Made by a program: the position numbers and the translations under genes. 64,000 nucleotides of DNA from Eutreptiella sp. 'Long Island Sound 2002'. Lineage: Eukaryota; Euglenozoa; Euglenophyceae; Eutreptiales; Eutreptiaceae. The notes beneath the pieces were generated by a model. It had not been told where the DNA came from. It was given only the letters and a program-made list of their open reading frames with translations, and did no database searches. Positions 11,456-23,900 of the stretch are shown here, piece after piece; within the stretch, counting starts at the first letter, position 1; each line of letters starts with the position of its first letter. Location of the stretch: contig OZ038384.1 of assembly GCA_964036045.1 (NCBI GenBank), positions 22,869,000 to 22,932,999 of the forward strand, given 5' to 3'.

Positions 11456-11941
11456 CCGGGCATGCCGCCTTCGCACTGGGGATTGCTGTGGCAGTACTGC
11501 TGCCCCCACAGCAACCCACGCAGTAGGCGCGCCGCATGGGGGTGGGGCTGCGGCCACGTTTTGCCCGCCTCGTCCCAGTTCACCATCGGTGCTCTCGATG
11601 GAGTGGTCCTGGGGTGGTTGTTGAGGTGGATAATGTAGCACTGGACTGGGAGGCGGCCGGTGCTGGTCGGCCGATGGTTGTGGAAGTGGTTGCTGTAGCT
11701 GGGAGTGCGGCCTTGCTGGTCGGCCGAAGGTACTCTTCGATGACGGAGTTCTGGTCCCTGCACTTCCTCCACGGACTCGGCGCTGTCGCTGGGCGGCGCT
11801 GCGAGCCGCTGCGCTGCGCTGCGAGCTGCGAGCTGCGAGCTGCTGCGCCGCGCTGCTCGGGGTTGGTGGCCCCGAGTGGCACGCGAGGGATGGGTAACCC
11901 CGCGGCGGTGAAACGCTTTTGACGCGTTCCCGTGGGGGGCC
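11456..11941 (-). mobile_element. B3: fragment of B leader and coiled-coil start
   Basis: Matches 5034-5518, meaning the leader and the first codons of the coiled-coil protein of family B. It adjoins the LTR at 11942, so that LTR serves as 3' LTR of B2 and 5' LTR of this truncated B copy, a tandem arrangement with a shared LTR. Confidence 0.85.
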
Positions 11942-14900
11942 TGGCCACGGGACGCTGCGGTGGACACGCACAAGTGAGCACGCAGGCAAAGCACTACGCT
12001 CACAGGGGCATCATTGCGCTCGTGTCATGTGACAAAGCGTTTCAGGATCCTTGCCACTCTGAAACAAGGGAACAAAAGTATGTACAGCAACACATCAGGA
12101 TATGTACACATGGGATTAAGACTGGACTGGGGTAAGGGCATCACGGGACAATAGACACTCCGTCCTAACTCGTATCCCAATCCCAGGTCCGACCCTCTCA
12201 GTGGCTGGTGGGGGCGGGGGCTCAAACACAACCCATGCCCTGCTCAGTCCGGACCCTGAAACCCTGCCAATAGGGGGATGTCCCGCGCAGCCACAGGCGA
12301 TTTCCTAGGGACCAAGGGGCTCCAAGGCCAACTGACAGTGATTCCCCATGCTCCCCTAACGGCAGGTCCCAACTGTCATCTGAGCCAGAGATATGGCCCC
12401 GCCATTATCCCCTAGGAGTTGGTAGCTGAAAATGGGCTGTTTCAGCCCAAACTGACATTAGCTCAAAAATCTCCAAAATCGACCCCTCGTCCGGACCCGC
12501 CAGAGGTAGGGACGAGGCAACTGACACTATGCCCTTCGAGTTTGAAGTCCGTGGGGCCCTCACCCAACCTGGTTCCATCTGAGGTCCTGGCATCAGGGCA
12601 CCACGGGTTCGTCAAGTGGGGTCATGATGCCAAAATCACCAAAATTGCAGTCATTCCCACGCGTGGCTCGCCCGGCCTGGGCAAGGCCAATGGCTCACAG
12701 GATAGGGGGGAGGACCTAGGACTAATATCTGAGTGTACAACTTAGAATCAGGTCCGCCAATTGACCACACGGGGGGGTGAAATTGGGGTCCCAAAAGGGG
12801 GTCATTTTGGCTGCTCGAAATGAGCCAAAATCCGGGGGTGCTCCCAATAGTATATCTCCACGCCGGCTTGGAGATCGGATCCGCCATTCAATACGCAATC
12901 CACCGGGAGTCCAACAAAGACTCCCATGACCTTGGCCTACGAAGATCTCCATGTCACTAGGCGTGGTGACAATCCCAATTGGGTCCACAAATGCCAAAAT
13001 GGCAAAATTGTCCACACTCACTTTGGGCTAGCACCCTAACGAAGGTTGCTCCGCTTCGCCCACGTGGTGTGTGAACCATGGGGACCAATGTACATATCAC
13101 CCATGTCATATATGGTGCATTGGTCCATGCGTCCGGCGTGCACGAGGTGGCTGAACATGTTGCACGGCGGGCAGAAAATGTGGAAAATTGCTCAAAATGG
13201 CCGAAAATGCGCACACTCATGGTTGGGGCAAATGAGGCACATGCCCGACTTGGACCGGAGTGTGCCATAGGATTGGTATCAAGTCATATGTGTCCAACAT
13301 ATCTTTTGGGCGTCGCCAAACTCCTCCGGTTTCGGGAATGGCAGGGTCGCCAAGTGAGCCCATGATTTGGGATGGTCCCAAATCACCAACATGGCGGCCA
13401 CGGTACGACAAGCCCAAGAGGAGTTATTCGCCGGGTCCAAGATATGTTGGGCACTGAAGTATGTGCCCTCAGAATATACTTGAGTCATGATGTCATTTGG
13501 GCGCAACGTTGAGGTACATGGTCGCCACTTGACATCATGACGGGCAAAAAACAGCAATATTGGCGAAAAAACACCCAAAAGTGCCTTGAAAGGCGCACAA
13601 ATATATTATAATATCTTCGGGTTGGATTGGGTAATCGACCAATCCTTCTAAACACAATGACCTGACACCAATGATCTTCGATTCCACATATGTGCTCCGC
13701 TTGGGGCGCTTTGGAAGGTCACGAGGGCTACTTCCCAAGTGGGCACATGAAAATATGGAAAATTGCAAAACACACACCTTGCTCCCAACGCATCGCTTTG
13801 GGATCGCCACACAAGCTTTCCTCCACGAAGGTTAGGCTTGCAATTGATCGTGGGGAGTATAAGGAAGGGCCTCGTGCAATATGAGGTCCATTGGTGGATG
13901 TATCGCTCTTAGCCAAACCCGCCAAATGGGCACGCAATACAACACATGGCACATACCACATACTGCCCAAAAAGGTAGCTCCCCCCACGATATGTCATGC
14001 CCCTCCAAGGGCATAACTTTGTGTCAATCGCTCATAGGAACTCAAGGAAAGTTCCTATGCAACACCAACACTCGCGCGCTACACTCGAAAGTTATCTCAA
14101 CGCACGCAATATCATGGCCAAAGAGTTATAACGCAAACTCTACCCTCTGGACCATGATCCATTACGCTAGCGCGCACGTGTGGAGACGCAAGGCGTATAA
14201 AGCTTCCTAAATTACGTCAGGAGTATTGTGAATACATCCCATGCTTCCCTATTGCAATTCCTCGCAAGCAGCACGAGATATGACCCTCACAAGTGGTCTC
14301 ACGAATCAACTTTGTTTTGCCCATATCTCTAAGACAAATGGAGGGCAAGACAAAAGGAAAGTTGATTCGTGCATAGAGAAGCACGTAGGTCCACTCGAAA
14401 GAGATCAAACCAAGTGCGGGGACGTCGAAGTTGAAAATCCGATTTCGACATCCTGAAAAATTCGCATTAAGGTTGCGAGTGTACAATGTGAAAATTGCAG
14501 ATGCATCAATGCAATTCCTGAAGACTTTAGAGTCTTCGTCACGGATTGCGCTAAAATGTCTGTAAATAACAGTTAAACTGGCGGTTACGCTAAAGTCGCG
14601 AGCCAACCGCCAGCAGTAAAAACATTGATTATCAAAACGGAAGCGTGAAAATTTACGGAAACAATATGAAAATAAAACCCTGTTGATTCCTGATATTCTG
14701 ATGTGTAAGTCTCAGCAGCCGACGCATCGGTTGCCGATGCGGCCGCTAATAGCTGAAAAGCCCAGATCTCTCACACAAACACGTCTTACCTACATCTGTT
14801 GTTAGGGTTAGGTTGCCGAATCGACGGCCGAAGGCGGTGCGGGGCAGATTGGCGTGAAATAGTGAGATACCGGTAAATGGCAGATTGCCGGTACATGGTA

Positions 14901-15042
14901 ACATGCCCCAAGTGGCCGGAATGCCGTCACGGGGGCTTTACGGCAAAGGACACGCTCCTGCCGGGCTCTCACCGGGCTTCACCGGGCGTCTTCCCCTCCG
15001 TACATACCCCACCATGGTCATGGGGTTCTGGGTACCGCTTCA
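11942..15042 (-). repeat. LTR between B2 and B3 (3' LTR of B2)
   Basis: A 3,101-bp copy of the B LTR with the same termini. It differs from the 37565-40700 LTR by scattered substitutions and lacks a 31-bp stretch present at about 6332-6362 in the B1 copy. It is clearly more diverged from the 5' LTR than the two duplicated LTRs are from each other, so B2 inserted well before the 11.3 kb duplication. Confidence 0.85.
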
Positions 15043-16531
15043 CCCCAGTCCTTAGAGCAAACCCTGGGGGGGGCTCGATAACACCCAAGCATGGCAGCGG
15101 GTACCCAGGACCATCCCCTGAGGGGAGGAGGGGGTGTCACATCCTCACTTCAGGCTGATTTGCAGGTTAGGCTGCCCGAATCCCACAGTAAGACAGGTAC
15201 GGTGCTGTAGCTGTGAGTAACTGCAAGTATAGTATCAAGTATCAAGTCCTGGGTCCTGGCGACGATTGTTCGGCATCCAAAGGACCTGTTAACCCATACC
15301 AGGCGCACCGGGTGCCGGCTGCTACGGTCACTACCACAGTGGCAGTGGCATACACGGCCATCATAGGCGACACACGACGACCGAGGTGGTCCCACAGGTC
15401 GAAAGCGACCACAAAGATCCATCAGGCTACCCCAAGCTTCCCAAGGCCCGCCGGCTGGGGGAGAGTCCCCACAGGTCCTTCCTCGGGCGCACCATGTCCA
15501 TATCCACGACGCGAGTCCAGAGTGGTACAGCCGAACGAGCTCCTCCTTAAGGGATCGGGCATCAAGGCCGTCTTTTCCCTCGCCCTATTACCACGAAGGC
15601 CATACATGGGGGAGTCCCCATGCAGTGTGGGCGGAGGCGTCGACTCCTCAAACCACCAGTTTCCCAGGCAGACTGACCGAGGTCTGGAGCACCGGAGGCC
15701 GCCACCCGACTGCAAGTGCGTCTGCGAGTCGGTAGGCTCACACTGGGACTGACAGTGGCGGACCGCTGGGAGTGCATTCAGGCAACTGGGCTTCCCGCCT
15801 GGCGCCATCAGGATCTCCACATCATAGCCACTAGGGCACGCGGTATCACGAGCACTCAAACAGAAGAATCTGTACTTAGGTACCGGTCCAGGCTGGACCT
15901 TATGTAAGAGCATGTAAACGGCGACTCAAGGCGCCTTCGTATGCCGATTCGCATCCTGTCGGGGGGAAAAACAGTCCATATCTCGGCGATGGACCGACAA
16001 CACTTAAGATACAGATGCACATATCCTGGGGAATGGAAAAACAGGCAATAAGCGGGGTAATAGGCGTGTAAACACACTCTGGACAGAGCGCCAAACCACG
16101 CCCCGGTTAGGATAAGGCATATGCAGGAGGGTGGACAGGAAAACGCCTGAGTTCAGGCCATATATGATCTGCAGACACACAGAGACTGGCCTGCATCCCG
16201 CAAATGCCATGGGACCAGACCACACACTCAAAAATCGCAATGCCGATGACAGCGGCATCCGTTGCGCAACGTCGTATGGGCTTCAAGGCCCCAAGAGCTC
16301 AGAAAATATGAAGGTCAGTCGCCCTACCTGGTTTCCCAAGGATTCATCAGGGGGGGAGGGACAAAGAGAAGTTGAAGAAAGGGGCCATCCTCCTCTGGAT
16401 TCAGCAGGGGGGGGGTATATGGCCACTCTGATGGCAGTTCACCGGAAGATGGGAGAGAGCAAGCAAGTAAGGGACGATCCGTCGACCAAACAAGCGCTCA
16501 AAATGCATCAGGGGGGAGCTCAGGGCGCTGA
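15043..16531 (-). other. B2 3' untranslated region, no gene seen
   Basis: About 1.5 kb between the chromodomain stop and the 3' LTR. No open frame with protein-like composition. Just before the LTR on the minus strand is AAGGACTGGGG, a purine-rich tract that may be the polypurine primer. It corresponds by position to the cleaner tract in front of the C2 3' LTR. Confidence 0.6.
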
Positions 16532-17334
16532 TCAGGCACCCCTGGCTGCAATCGCCCGGGTGAGTGCAGCCAAGTCCGAGACGTGGATCTTGGTCTTGTG
16601 CTTGCAGATGTAGTCCATGAAGGGGGTGTTGATCCGCGGCACGAACGAGGAGACGGGTTCCCAGGTGTCGTGGGACGGCCCATAGCCTCGCCAACGAACC
16701 TTGAACTCCAGGCCTCCGGGTGCCGAGGCGTTCGGACGCTGGGCCAGGATCTTTTCGACAGTATAGTCGTCCTGCTCAGCGTAGTCATCGTCCGAATCAG
16801 CCTCATGTGCGGCATAGCTCAGGGACACATGTTGGCCACAAACGTCGGGTTCCCGCACACGGAGTTGACTCTCGTGGCGCTCCCAGAACTGTCCGTGACC
16901 TAGCTTGATGCGGTAGGTGTCCTCACCAATCCTGCGGACCACCTCTCCGGGTGTGAACCAGGTCTTGGTGCGGTGGGTGCCCATAGGGCGGGGTCGGATC
17001 ACCCACATCGGGTCTCCCATCCTGAACTTCTGCGCTGTCGAGCTCGGGGCGGACTTCTGACGCTCAGCATGCTCCTTCTCGAGCTGCTGGCGGATGTCCC
17101 GCGCCGTTTGCTCTTGCCGCGCGAAGAATTCTTTGGCGTCCATGGCCATACCATCACCAGACAAGGGAAGTCCCCGACCAAGGGGGTCCCTGCCGAACAG
17201 AATCTGGTGAGGGGACAAACCACCCGGAGTGGGGGTGTCATGATGGGCCTTCAGAGCGGGCCACATCTCCTCAAACCAGTTCCGACGCGGATTGGTAATT
17301 TGAATCTTGCGCAGCTTCTCGAGCAGCTGCCGTC
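16532..17334 (-). pseudogene. B2 integrase C-terminus with chromodomain (severed)
   Basis: Open frame of about 267 codons from the A insertion point to its stop. It continues the integrase that ends at 28697 and includes the target-duplication bases. It contains the integrase C-terminal fold region, an acidic linker, then a classical chromodomain (Y-T-V-E-K-I-L, F-K-V-R-W-R-G-Y, D-T-W-E-P). Chromodomains of this class bind modified histone H3 tails and steer integration to heterochromatin. The stretch is intact but cut off from the catalytic core by 11.4 kb. Confidence 0.9.
17330..17334. other. Target-site duplication of element A, left
   Basis: CCGTC directly before the left terminus AGAAAGG. 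The same five bases follow the right terminus at 28692-28696. Removing A plus one copy restores the B integrase frame (G-R-Q-L-L-E). Confidence 0.93.
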
Positions 17335-18132
17335 AGAAAGGTTTATAGTGTTTTCAGCACTGTGTTTTTGCTTCTCCTGCTGCTTGCTGTTGCTGTAGGG
17401 TGTCCTGCTGCTTGTTTTTGGAGATGAAAAGCTTTTGTTTATTGAAATACAGTAAGTTCAAGTCAATCCAGGATAGCCCAAGCCAGAAGTGTGCAAGGAG
17501 AAGGTAATTCAGGATCAAAGCATGAAGGGCTGCAGTGTAGACAGTGAAAGATGATTGAATATTCACAGAAACTGCAACTCAGGTCAGAAATGAATGCATA
17601 TTCACAAAGATAGCTGAAATGTTTTGGGAAAAGAGTTAGAAAACTGCCCCATGGTCACTCTCTCTCCATAGTGCCATCTCAGGAGATGTTCACTCTTTGT
17701 TTTCGGTCCCATATGTGCTGAGGTGGCAGGGCATGTGGCGATGAGGTCACTGCCATGTCACATGGGGTCTTCCTACTTAGCTAGGCTGACCGGGAATTGA
17801 ACCCAGGACCCCTCAAAAAGAGGTGCCCAGCCCCCTAGGATGCATACCACTAGGATAGCTAAGAATTCATGGAAAAACATAGATAAATTCATAGGCTCTA
17901 CCTTAGGTATGTCAGTGCTCAGTCAACTCAGGAAGAGATGAATAGCTTCACATTGAAAGGGGATTAAGGGGTCCACTCCATATCCTGGTTGGGTGTTTGG
18001 TTCCATAGGTCAAAATGTGTTATCACCACTTTTGGTGGGACCAATACTAAGATAAAAATGCATGGATGCTCAGTACATCTCTAATACAACTAGAGTATGC
18101 CTCAAAGCATTGGAAAAGCACTTTTTCTTACT
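17335..18132 (-). repeat. 3' LTR of element A
   Basis: 798 bp, direct repeat of 27894-28691. The inner end is fixed by the loss of similarity after CTTACT and by the adjacent polypurine tract. Confidence 0.95.
17776..17863 (-). ncRNA. tRNA-like module in the 3' LTR of A
   Basis: An 88-nt stretch on the element's own strand closed by CTTAGCTA/TAGCTAAG. It has a D-arm-like hairpin (CCTAG/CTAGG), an anticodon-arm-like hairpin with a TTTTT loop, and a T-arm CTGGG-TTCAATT-CCCGG that contains a perfect polymerase III B-box core GGTTCAATTCC. About eight extra bases before the anticodon arm and six after the T arm mean it is not a canonical tRNA. It may be a captured tRNA or SINE head. Confidence 0.55.
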
Positions 18133-18140
18133 CCCCCCTT
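18133..18140 (-). promoter_or_regulatory. Polypurine tract of element A
   Basis: AAGGGGGG on the minus strand directly abuts the 3' LTR start AGTAAG. This is the expected plus-strand primer for reverse transcription. Confidence 0.85.
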
Positions 18141-20382
18141 GTGCTGTGGTGGCCACCACTGTCGCATTTTAGGAGAAAGGGAATTTTTCTTGGCCATCCT
18201 TGGTTTCCACATCTACTTTAAAATACCTACAGTTTCCCTCACACTGAAAAATGGGCGCTGACCATGGCTGGCGCTCTTTTGCTGCTCTGATTGTATCATG
18301 TCCTACAGAAGACTCAGCGCTCATGGCGCTGCCGGGGCTCCTGTGGCTTGGTTGGGTTAGTATGGGAGCATGCCAAACATGTGCATATGCATCCCTCCCT
18401 CCAAGACGCAGCGTCGACACAACCCAAACGCAAGACACAATATACACACTTGCATGGGTTCTCGTAAACCTGCTGGCGACCTGTGACCTGTCTTAGGGCG
18501 AAGGGAGTCTCAAAAGAATTAAATTTGCCCCTTGGTGGGGTCTTGGTTCTGCTCAGTCTCTCCAGGCACCTGCGTTTCGGGCCGAACACGGCCTACTCAG
18601 CAAGGCTGCGCGTGGGTATCTGCAGAGGCAGGAATGGGAGAATTATGGACGAATCCACGCAAAAACGAAGCGACGACACCAAAATCCGTCAAATGAGGGC
18701 GTAGAATTTTTCTGAAACGACACACCTGAGCAGAATCCAATTGTGCATCAGAAGCACATTTTTATAGAAATTATAGTCATCTCTGGACTTTTTAAATCCA
18801 GAAATTCATACGCATAAAATGGCGGCGCGCAGGAGCGGCTCCTAGCGAAGCGCCGGAAAATGGAGAAATAATGGAATTATAAACGTATGTCTCACGTAGT
18901 CTTGAAAATGACGAGACACACATTAATAAATAAACATACAGATTCCACCCACACTAATAGAAGATTCGAAAATTCAAGAATTCGACAATCAACGAAAAAG
19001 ACTTCAATGAATCAGGTATAAACTACAGGTATGCTCGTCTCGTATGCCGCATACACATTGCTCGTCTCGTGTCTCCGTGAACGAGTCTTGTAGCAGCGCT
19101 AACAACGATAGGACGCGATAGAGGGATTGATTAGAAAGATTGCAGATGATTAGCGGTCAGATCAGGGTGATTAGACATACACGCAAGTGCATAGCAACTT
19201 TCTTCGCGTGCGCCCCTCACTTGCTCTCTCTCCCAGCGCTAGGTAAGGTGAGTAAGCCCAGGCGGGGCCACCCCCTGGTGGAGTCGTGATTGGTGAAGAG
19301 ATGGGCAGGTTTGCCCAACAACGTCGCGCATACTCGTGCATGCACACATGCACTAAAGGGTAGGCCACGCGAAGTGCGCACGGTAAACCTTGTTCAGGCT
19401 ACCCAGGGGCTCCTCGGTACGTTCTTTAAGAGAACCTGAGGAGTCCCTTAACGCTTGCTTGCTTGACAAGGGTAGCTGGTCTTCCAGCGTGTTTGCGGAC
19501 AGTGTATTATAGGTCACACTGAGAAGGGTATAATACCTGGAGTGTGGCTTGGTTCCTCCGCCGCAAACGCCCTCTCATTTGCCTTTGTTTTACAGGTGGG
19601 CAGGTAGGGTGATTGGTGCAGCAGCCTTTTTTTTATGCCCTGCTAAACAAGGGCGCAGATCACACAAACAAGTAACTCCGCTCTGCCTGTGGCAGAGCAG
19701 GGAGTCCGACTTCATCGACATCTGCGCCTTGCACGCGAGAGCACTCCTTCCCTCCAAGCCCTAGCAGGGGAAACGCGTTGTGGCGTCCCCTGTTAGGCCA
19801 CAGTTGCTTAGCAGCGCTGTGTTCTCTTGTCATTTCACAGGAGGGTCGCTAGGACCCACGACACCTTTGCCTTCGCAACGCCCAGTAGAGTGTGCGTGTA
19901 GGAGTGGTAGTCCTGAGTGGGGGCTTGAGCCAGTTGCCCCAGTGCTCGCCCACAAGGATGGTGCCACTGTAGGGTGTGTAGGACCTGTAGTGCGTGTGTC
20001 ACTGTCCCACCCGTTTCCTGCAATTTTAGCAGGGTTGGTGGGCTGTGGCAGTGGTTAGGTCAGTGTTTTGGCCACATAGCAAAACGGCGTTTTCATGCCT
20101 TCATAGCTTTTGGCCACCCCTCCCTGTAGTAGACAGATAGGTAGGGAAAACAATACCTGGATTAGTACGCTGAGTATTCCCCAAAGGTTTTGCGCCAGCA
20201 CAGAAATTGGGCGCATAGGGGAGGGGAGACCGAGGGCGTACCCCGTGGCATCAATAAGCCAACCCTCCAGGTTCAGCAAGGGCGCAGACTTGGGTATAAT
20301 TAGGACACCACTTCTGCAGCTTGCTCTCAGGACCTTAGGAATAGCACACTCACACATACGCTTTGGCAGGTAAGGGTAAGGT
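18141..20382 (-). other. Element A long, hairpin-rich 3' region
   Basis: No credible coding frame on either strand in 2.2 kb. Several strong inverted repeats cluster at 19400-19800: a long arm pair at 19406-19415/19438-19447, GCTGG/CCAGC near 19474-19487, GTTTGCGG/CCGCAAAC (19491-19498/19561-19568) enclosing GTATTATA/TATAATAC (19504-19511/19529-19536), a short CTCTGCC/GGCAGAG pair near 19680-19700, and GCCCTAGCAGGGGA/TCCCCTGTTAGGC near 19758-19798. Role unknown; packaging, export or stability structures are possible. Confidence 0.6.
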
Positions 20383-20994
20383 TCAGTCCCTAGCTTTAGT
20401 CTTGGAGGCAAGCGTCTCAGCGAGCCTCAGCAACTCACCAAGGTTGTTCTGGGACAAGTAGTCAACCAGAACTGAGTTTAGGCGTCCCTCAGGTAGAACA
20501 AATGCAGAGAAGGGCTCCCAGGTGGCCTCTTCGACTCCAAACCCTTCCCAGAGGGTGCGGAAGCGCCAACCCTGGCGATAGCGGTGGCGTAGGACAGACT
20601 TCACCAGGTAGAAGCCCTCCTTAGCCATCTCCTCGGCGTTCATGTCGGGGAGTTCACCTTCAACTTCCATAGGGCTGGCAGCCCCTTGTAGGTCCAGAGC
20701 GGCGATTTCCTCGTCGTTCAGCTCCCACTCCTCCCCACAGAGGTCTTCAGGATCATGGTAGCGCTTCAGGTGTTGAGCAGCGCACACCAGGGTCCCCCCT
20801 AGACGGGGAGAACACCGCACGGTGATACGGTGTCCATCCACAGATAGGATCTTGTACGGCACGAAGTATGGGTCATCGCTGGTAGAGCGTGGCCAGGCGG
20901 GTAGTGGACTGTGGTGCACCAGCACCCAGTCCCCCTCTTGGTAGGTGGCCGGTACACGGTGCTTGTTCTTCTTGTTCCACTGACGCTCCCTCAC
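20383..20994 (-). CDS. Element A integrase tail with chromodomain
   Basis: 203 codons directly after UGA 20995-20997 in the same frame as Pol, beginning GTG. It is therefore probably the end of Pol reached by readthrough rather than a separate gene. It begins with the basic integrase C-terminal region and a W-V-L-V-H barrel-like segment, and ends with a chromodomain-like fold (Y-L-V-K-S-V-L, W-E-G-F, A-T-W-E-P-F) and a D-Y-L-S-Q-N-N helix, matching the chromodomain tails of B, C and D. It would tether the integration complex to chromatin. It ends with UGA at 20383-20385. Confidence 0.82.
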   Translation of the reverse strand: MRERQWNKKNKHRVPATYQEGDWVLVHHSPLPAWPRSTSDDPYFVPYKILSVDGHRITVRCSPRLGGTLVCAAQHLKRYHDPEDLCGEEWELNDEEIAALDLQGAASPMEVEGELPDMNAEEMAKEGFYLVKSVLRHRYRQGWRFRTLWEGFGVEEATWEPFSAFVLPEGRLNSVLVDYLSQNNLGELLRLAETLASKTKARD

Positions 20995-23900
20995 TCACTG
21001 GAGCATAGCCTTGGCCTTGTCCACCTTCGCTTGTTGCTCTTGGACCCATTCACCCACAGAAGAATGGGTGTCCTCTGGATAGGGAGCATGTAGGAACCAT
21101 GCCGGGCGCCCCATGAATAGCTCATGTGGCGAGTAGCCAGTGGCTGAACTCTCTTGGGAGTTCATCATCAAGGATATGACGGGGAGTAGTCTCACCCAGT
21201 CCCTGGTGCGTTCAGTTTTGCACCATATCCGTACGTTCTCCTTCAGGACGCGGATCTGTCGCTCACATAGGGGGTTGCTCGTGTGCGAGTAGGGAATCCC
21301 CGTAGACACCTGGACATTGAGGGATCTCAGGACCCTCTTGTACCAGCCAGTATCTGAGCGTACTCGTACGTCCTCATCGGAGTTGATCTCCTTGGGCGCC
21401 CCATAGACACAAAACCACTCCTCCAGGAGTATCTTGATAGTCTCCTCCCCGGTAATGTGCTTGGTACATGGGAACACCCTGGTAAACCTGGTCAACCCAC
21501 AGGTTACCACGAGGGCGAAGTCATAGCCCCCGAACTTCGGCATCTCCGTGTAGTCCACGTATAGAACACTGTTAGCACAGTGAGGGATGGGCAGGGTCGA
21601 GTAGAGACCTCTGTCCCTGATATCCCCTGGTTTACAGGACCTGCACGGGCACTTGTCCACGATAGGCTGGAGGGTTTTCCGCAGTTGGTCGTCAGTCCAC
21701 GTAGTGTGGAACCACTGCTTGAACAGCCTCAGGGTACGGTCAGCACCCACATGACCACTGGACTCATGGGTCCACTTCAGCAGCGCTGTGACTCGGTCAC
21801 TAGGTACCACGATGCGGTCCTCGTGCCAGAGGTAGCTCTTGTCCCTCTTCCGCTGGTCCTGGTTGACCAGGAGGGGTTCAAGGCGTTTCTCCAGGCGGGT
21901 GTAGATATCCCCAAACTCCTTCAGGTACTTCGATTGTTGGAGTCCATCCAGGGGGCGTATCATGGTCATGTTCAGGTCCAGGTGTACGTCCATAAGGCTG
22001 AACGCCTCCTTAGCCAGCGCTTCAGACCGGGCACCAATCAGGGCGTCGAAGTTGTTGCGGCTGATGTAGTCGGCGCACTCGTTCTTCACTCCCTGGATAT
22101 GGTGTACCGTCAGCCGTAGTTGACTGAGGTAGGTCCACCAGCGCCGTAGCTTGGCCTTCTCAGGTGGGGGGCCCTTCTGGAAACTGCGGACCGGTTCTTG
22201 GTCGCACAGCCAGACCACAGGGTTACTCCCCAACAGTCGTGCTTGTGAGGATAGCACCAGCATACCCGCGAGCAATTCCTGCTCATAGGTGGAGTAGTTC
22301 CCCCTGGCCTGGTTCCACTTCCAGTTCCAGTGGCCAAGAGGTACTAGGACCGTCTTGTCGTCAGGGTAGCTGTGCTTGAGGGTTCCATCTCGGTTGAGAC
22401 CTTCCGTCCCCCATTGGGAAATGGCCGAGTCGAACTCCTCCTTCTCTAGTGCTTGCCATGGGAACAACGTTCCACCACCACCCACATTGCTGGCGTCGGT
22501 CACCAGGATAATCTCCCCTTGTGCCCTAGGCACGCCCAAGCACTTAGCGTTGGCTACCTTGTCTTTGAGCTCGTCAAACGCTTGTTGCTCTTGTGGGCCC
22601 CAGCGCCAAGTAGTACTCTTCTTGATCAAGTCTGTCAGAACGGCGCTGGTGTAGGTGAAGTTCTTGATGTGGCGGCGATAGAAGTTGCACGCCCCAATGA
22701 AACTGCGTACATCATGAAGTCCTATCTTGGGGTCTTCGTGTCGTACCTTGGCATCCATCAGGGGTTTGGCCTTAGAGGCCGCTGCGGTCCACCACCCATA
22801 GCCAACGTCAAACCCCAGGTACTGCATGGTCTCCTGCATGAACTCACACTTCTCCAGCTTGAGTCGTGTGTGGTTCTCCTGGCAGACCGCAAAGAACTCA
22901 CCCAAGAGGATTAGGTGATCCTCCTGGGTATTGGTCCCGAGGCATACATTGTCGATGTGAGCCTCCATCTGGGCAGCAGGGGATATGAGCTCCTGCACCT
23001 TAGGTCTCCTTCGTAGGATGGACAAGATCTTGTTCATCAGCTCCTGGAATAGAGCGGGTGCGTTAGCCACGCCAAACGGCATGACCTTCCACTTGAACAC
23101 CCTCCCCTGAGGGGTGATGAAGGCCAGTAGTTCCTGTGCGTTGGGCGTCAGGTCCACTTGCCAGAATCCGCTTCGCTTGTCCATCTTGGTCTTGTAGCGG
23201 CAGGAGGCTATCTTCTCTAGGGTAGACTCCATATTGGGAATGGACCCTGAGTGGTTCAACGTCTTCTTGTTCAGCTCTCCGTAGTCCACTACCAACCTTT
23301 TGGCTGTAGACCCAGGTTTAGCCACCAGGAAACAGGGGCTGCAGTGTAGGGGGTAGTCCCCGTCCTTGTACTCCAGGACTAGGCCAGCGTCGATACATTC
23401 TTGTATCTGTCGCTCAATCTCGTCTGCCTGCTCTTTAGGAGCTGGATAGGGTCTCCTCCGGATCTTGTGACCCACGAACTCGAATTTCAGCTTGAGGTCC
23501 ATCTGTACCAGCTTGTCACATGAGGCTGGAGGGGGTAGTTCTCCGAACACCTCCAGATAGGTCCTTATCAGCTTCTGTACCCGCGGGTCCAATATCTTGA
23601 TCTTGTCCTCCATGTCCTCGTCAGAGTGTAAGTTGCTTGCCCCCTGAGTAATAGACGTCGGGAGGTGGTCCTCCACCGACTCTTCGCCCGTGGTAGTATC
23701 CTTCAGCCCTTGGTAGGCATATAGAAGGTCTTGTTCAACCATCTCCGATGGACGATGGCAACATAGGCACGCTCGAGGGGGTTCACATACACATTCCTCC
23801 GAGCGGTCGTCCTCCTCTGGGGTCCTCACATGGGCGCCCCACACGCTCTTCATGAGCTTGAGATCTACCTCCCTTTGCCAGGTGGTGATCTTCTGTTCGA

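Noticed and set aside
10264-11526. 420-codon open frame that looks like a Pol protein with a novel C-terminus
   Set aside because: The last 80 codons are antisense LTR and B leader sequence joined by a rearrangement; only the part to 11279 is real Pol.
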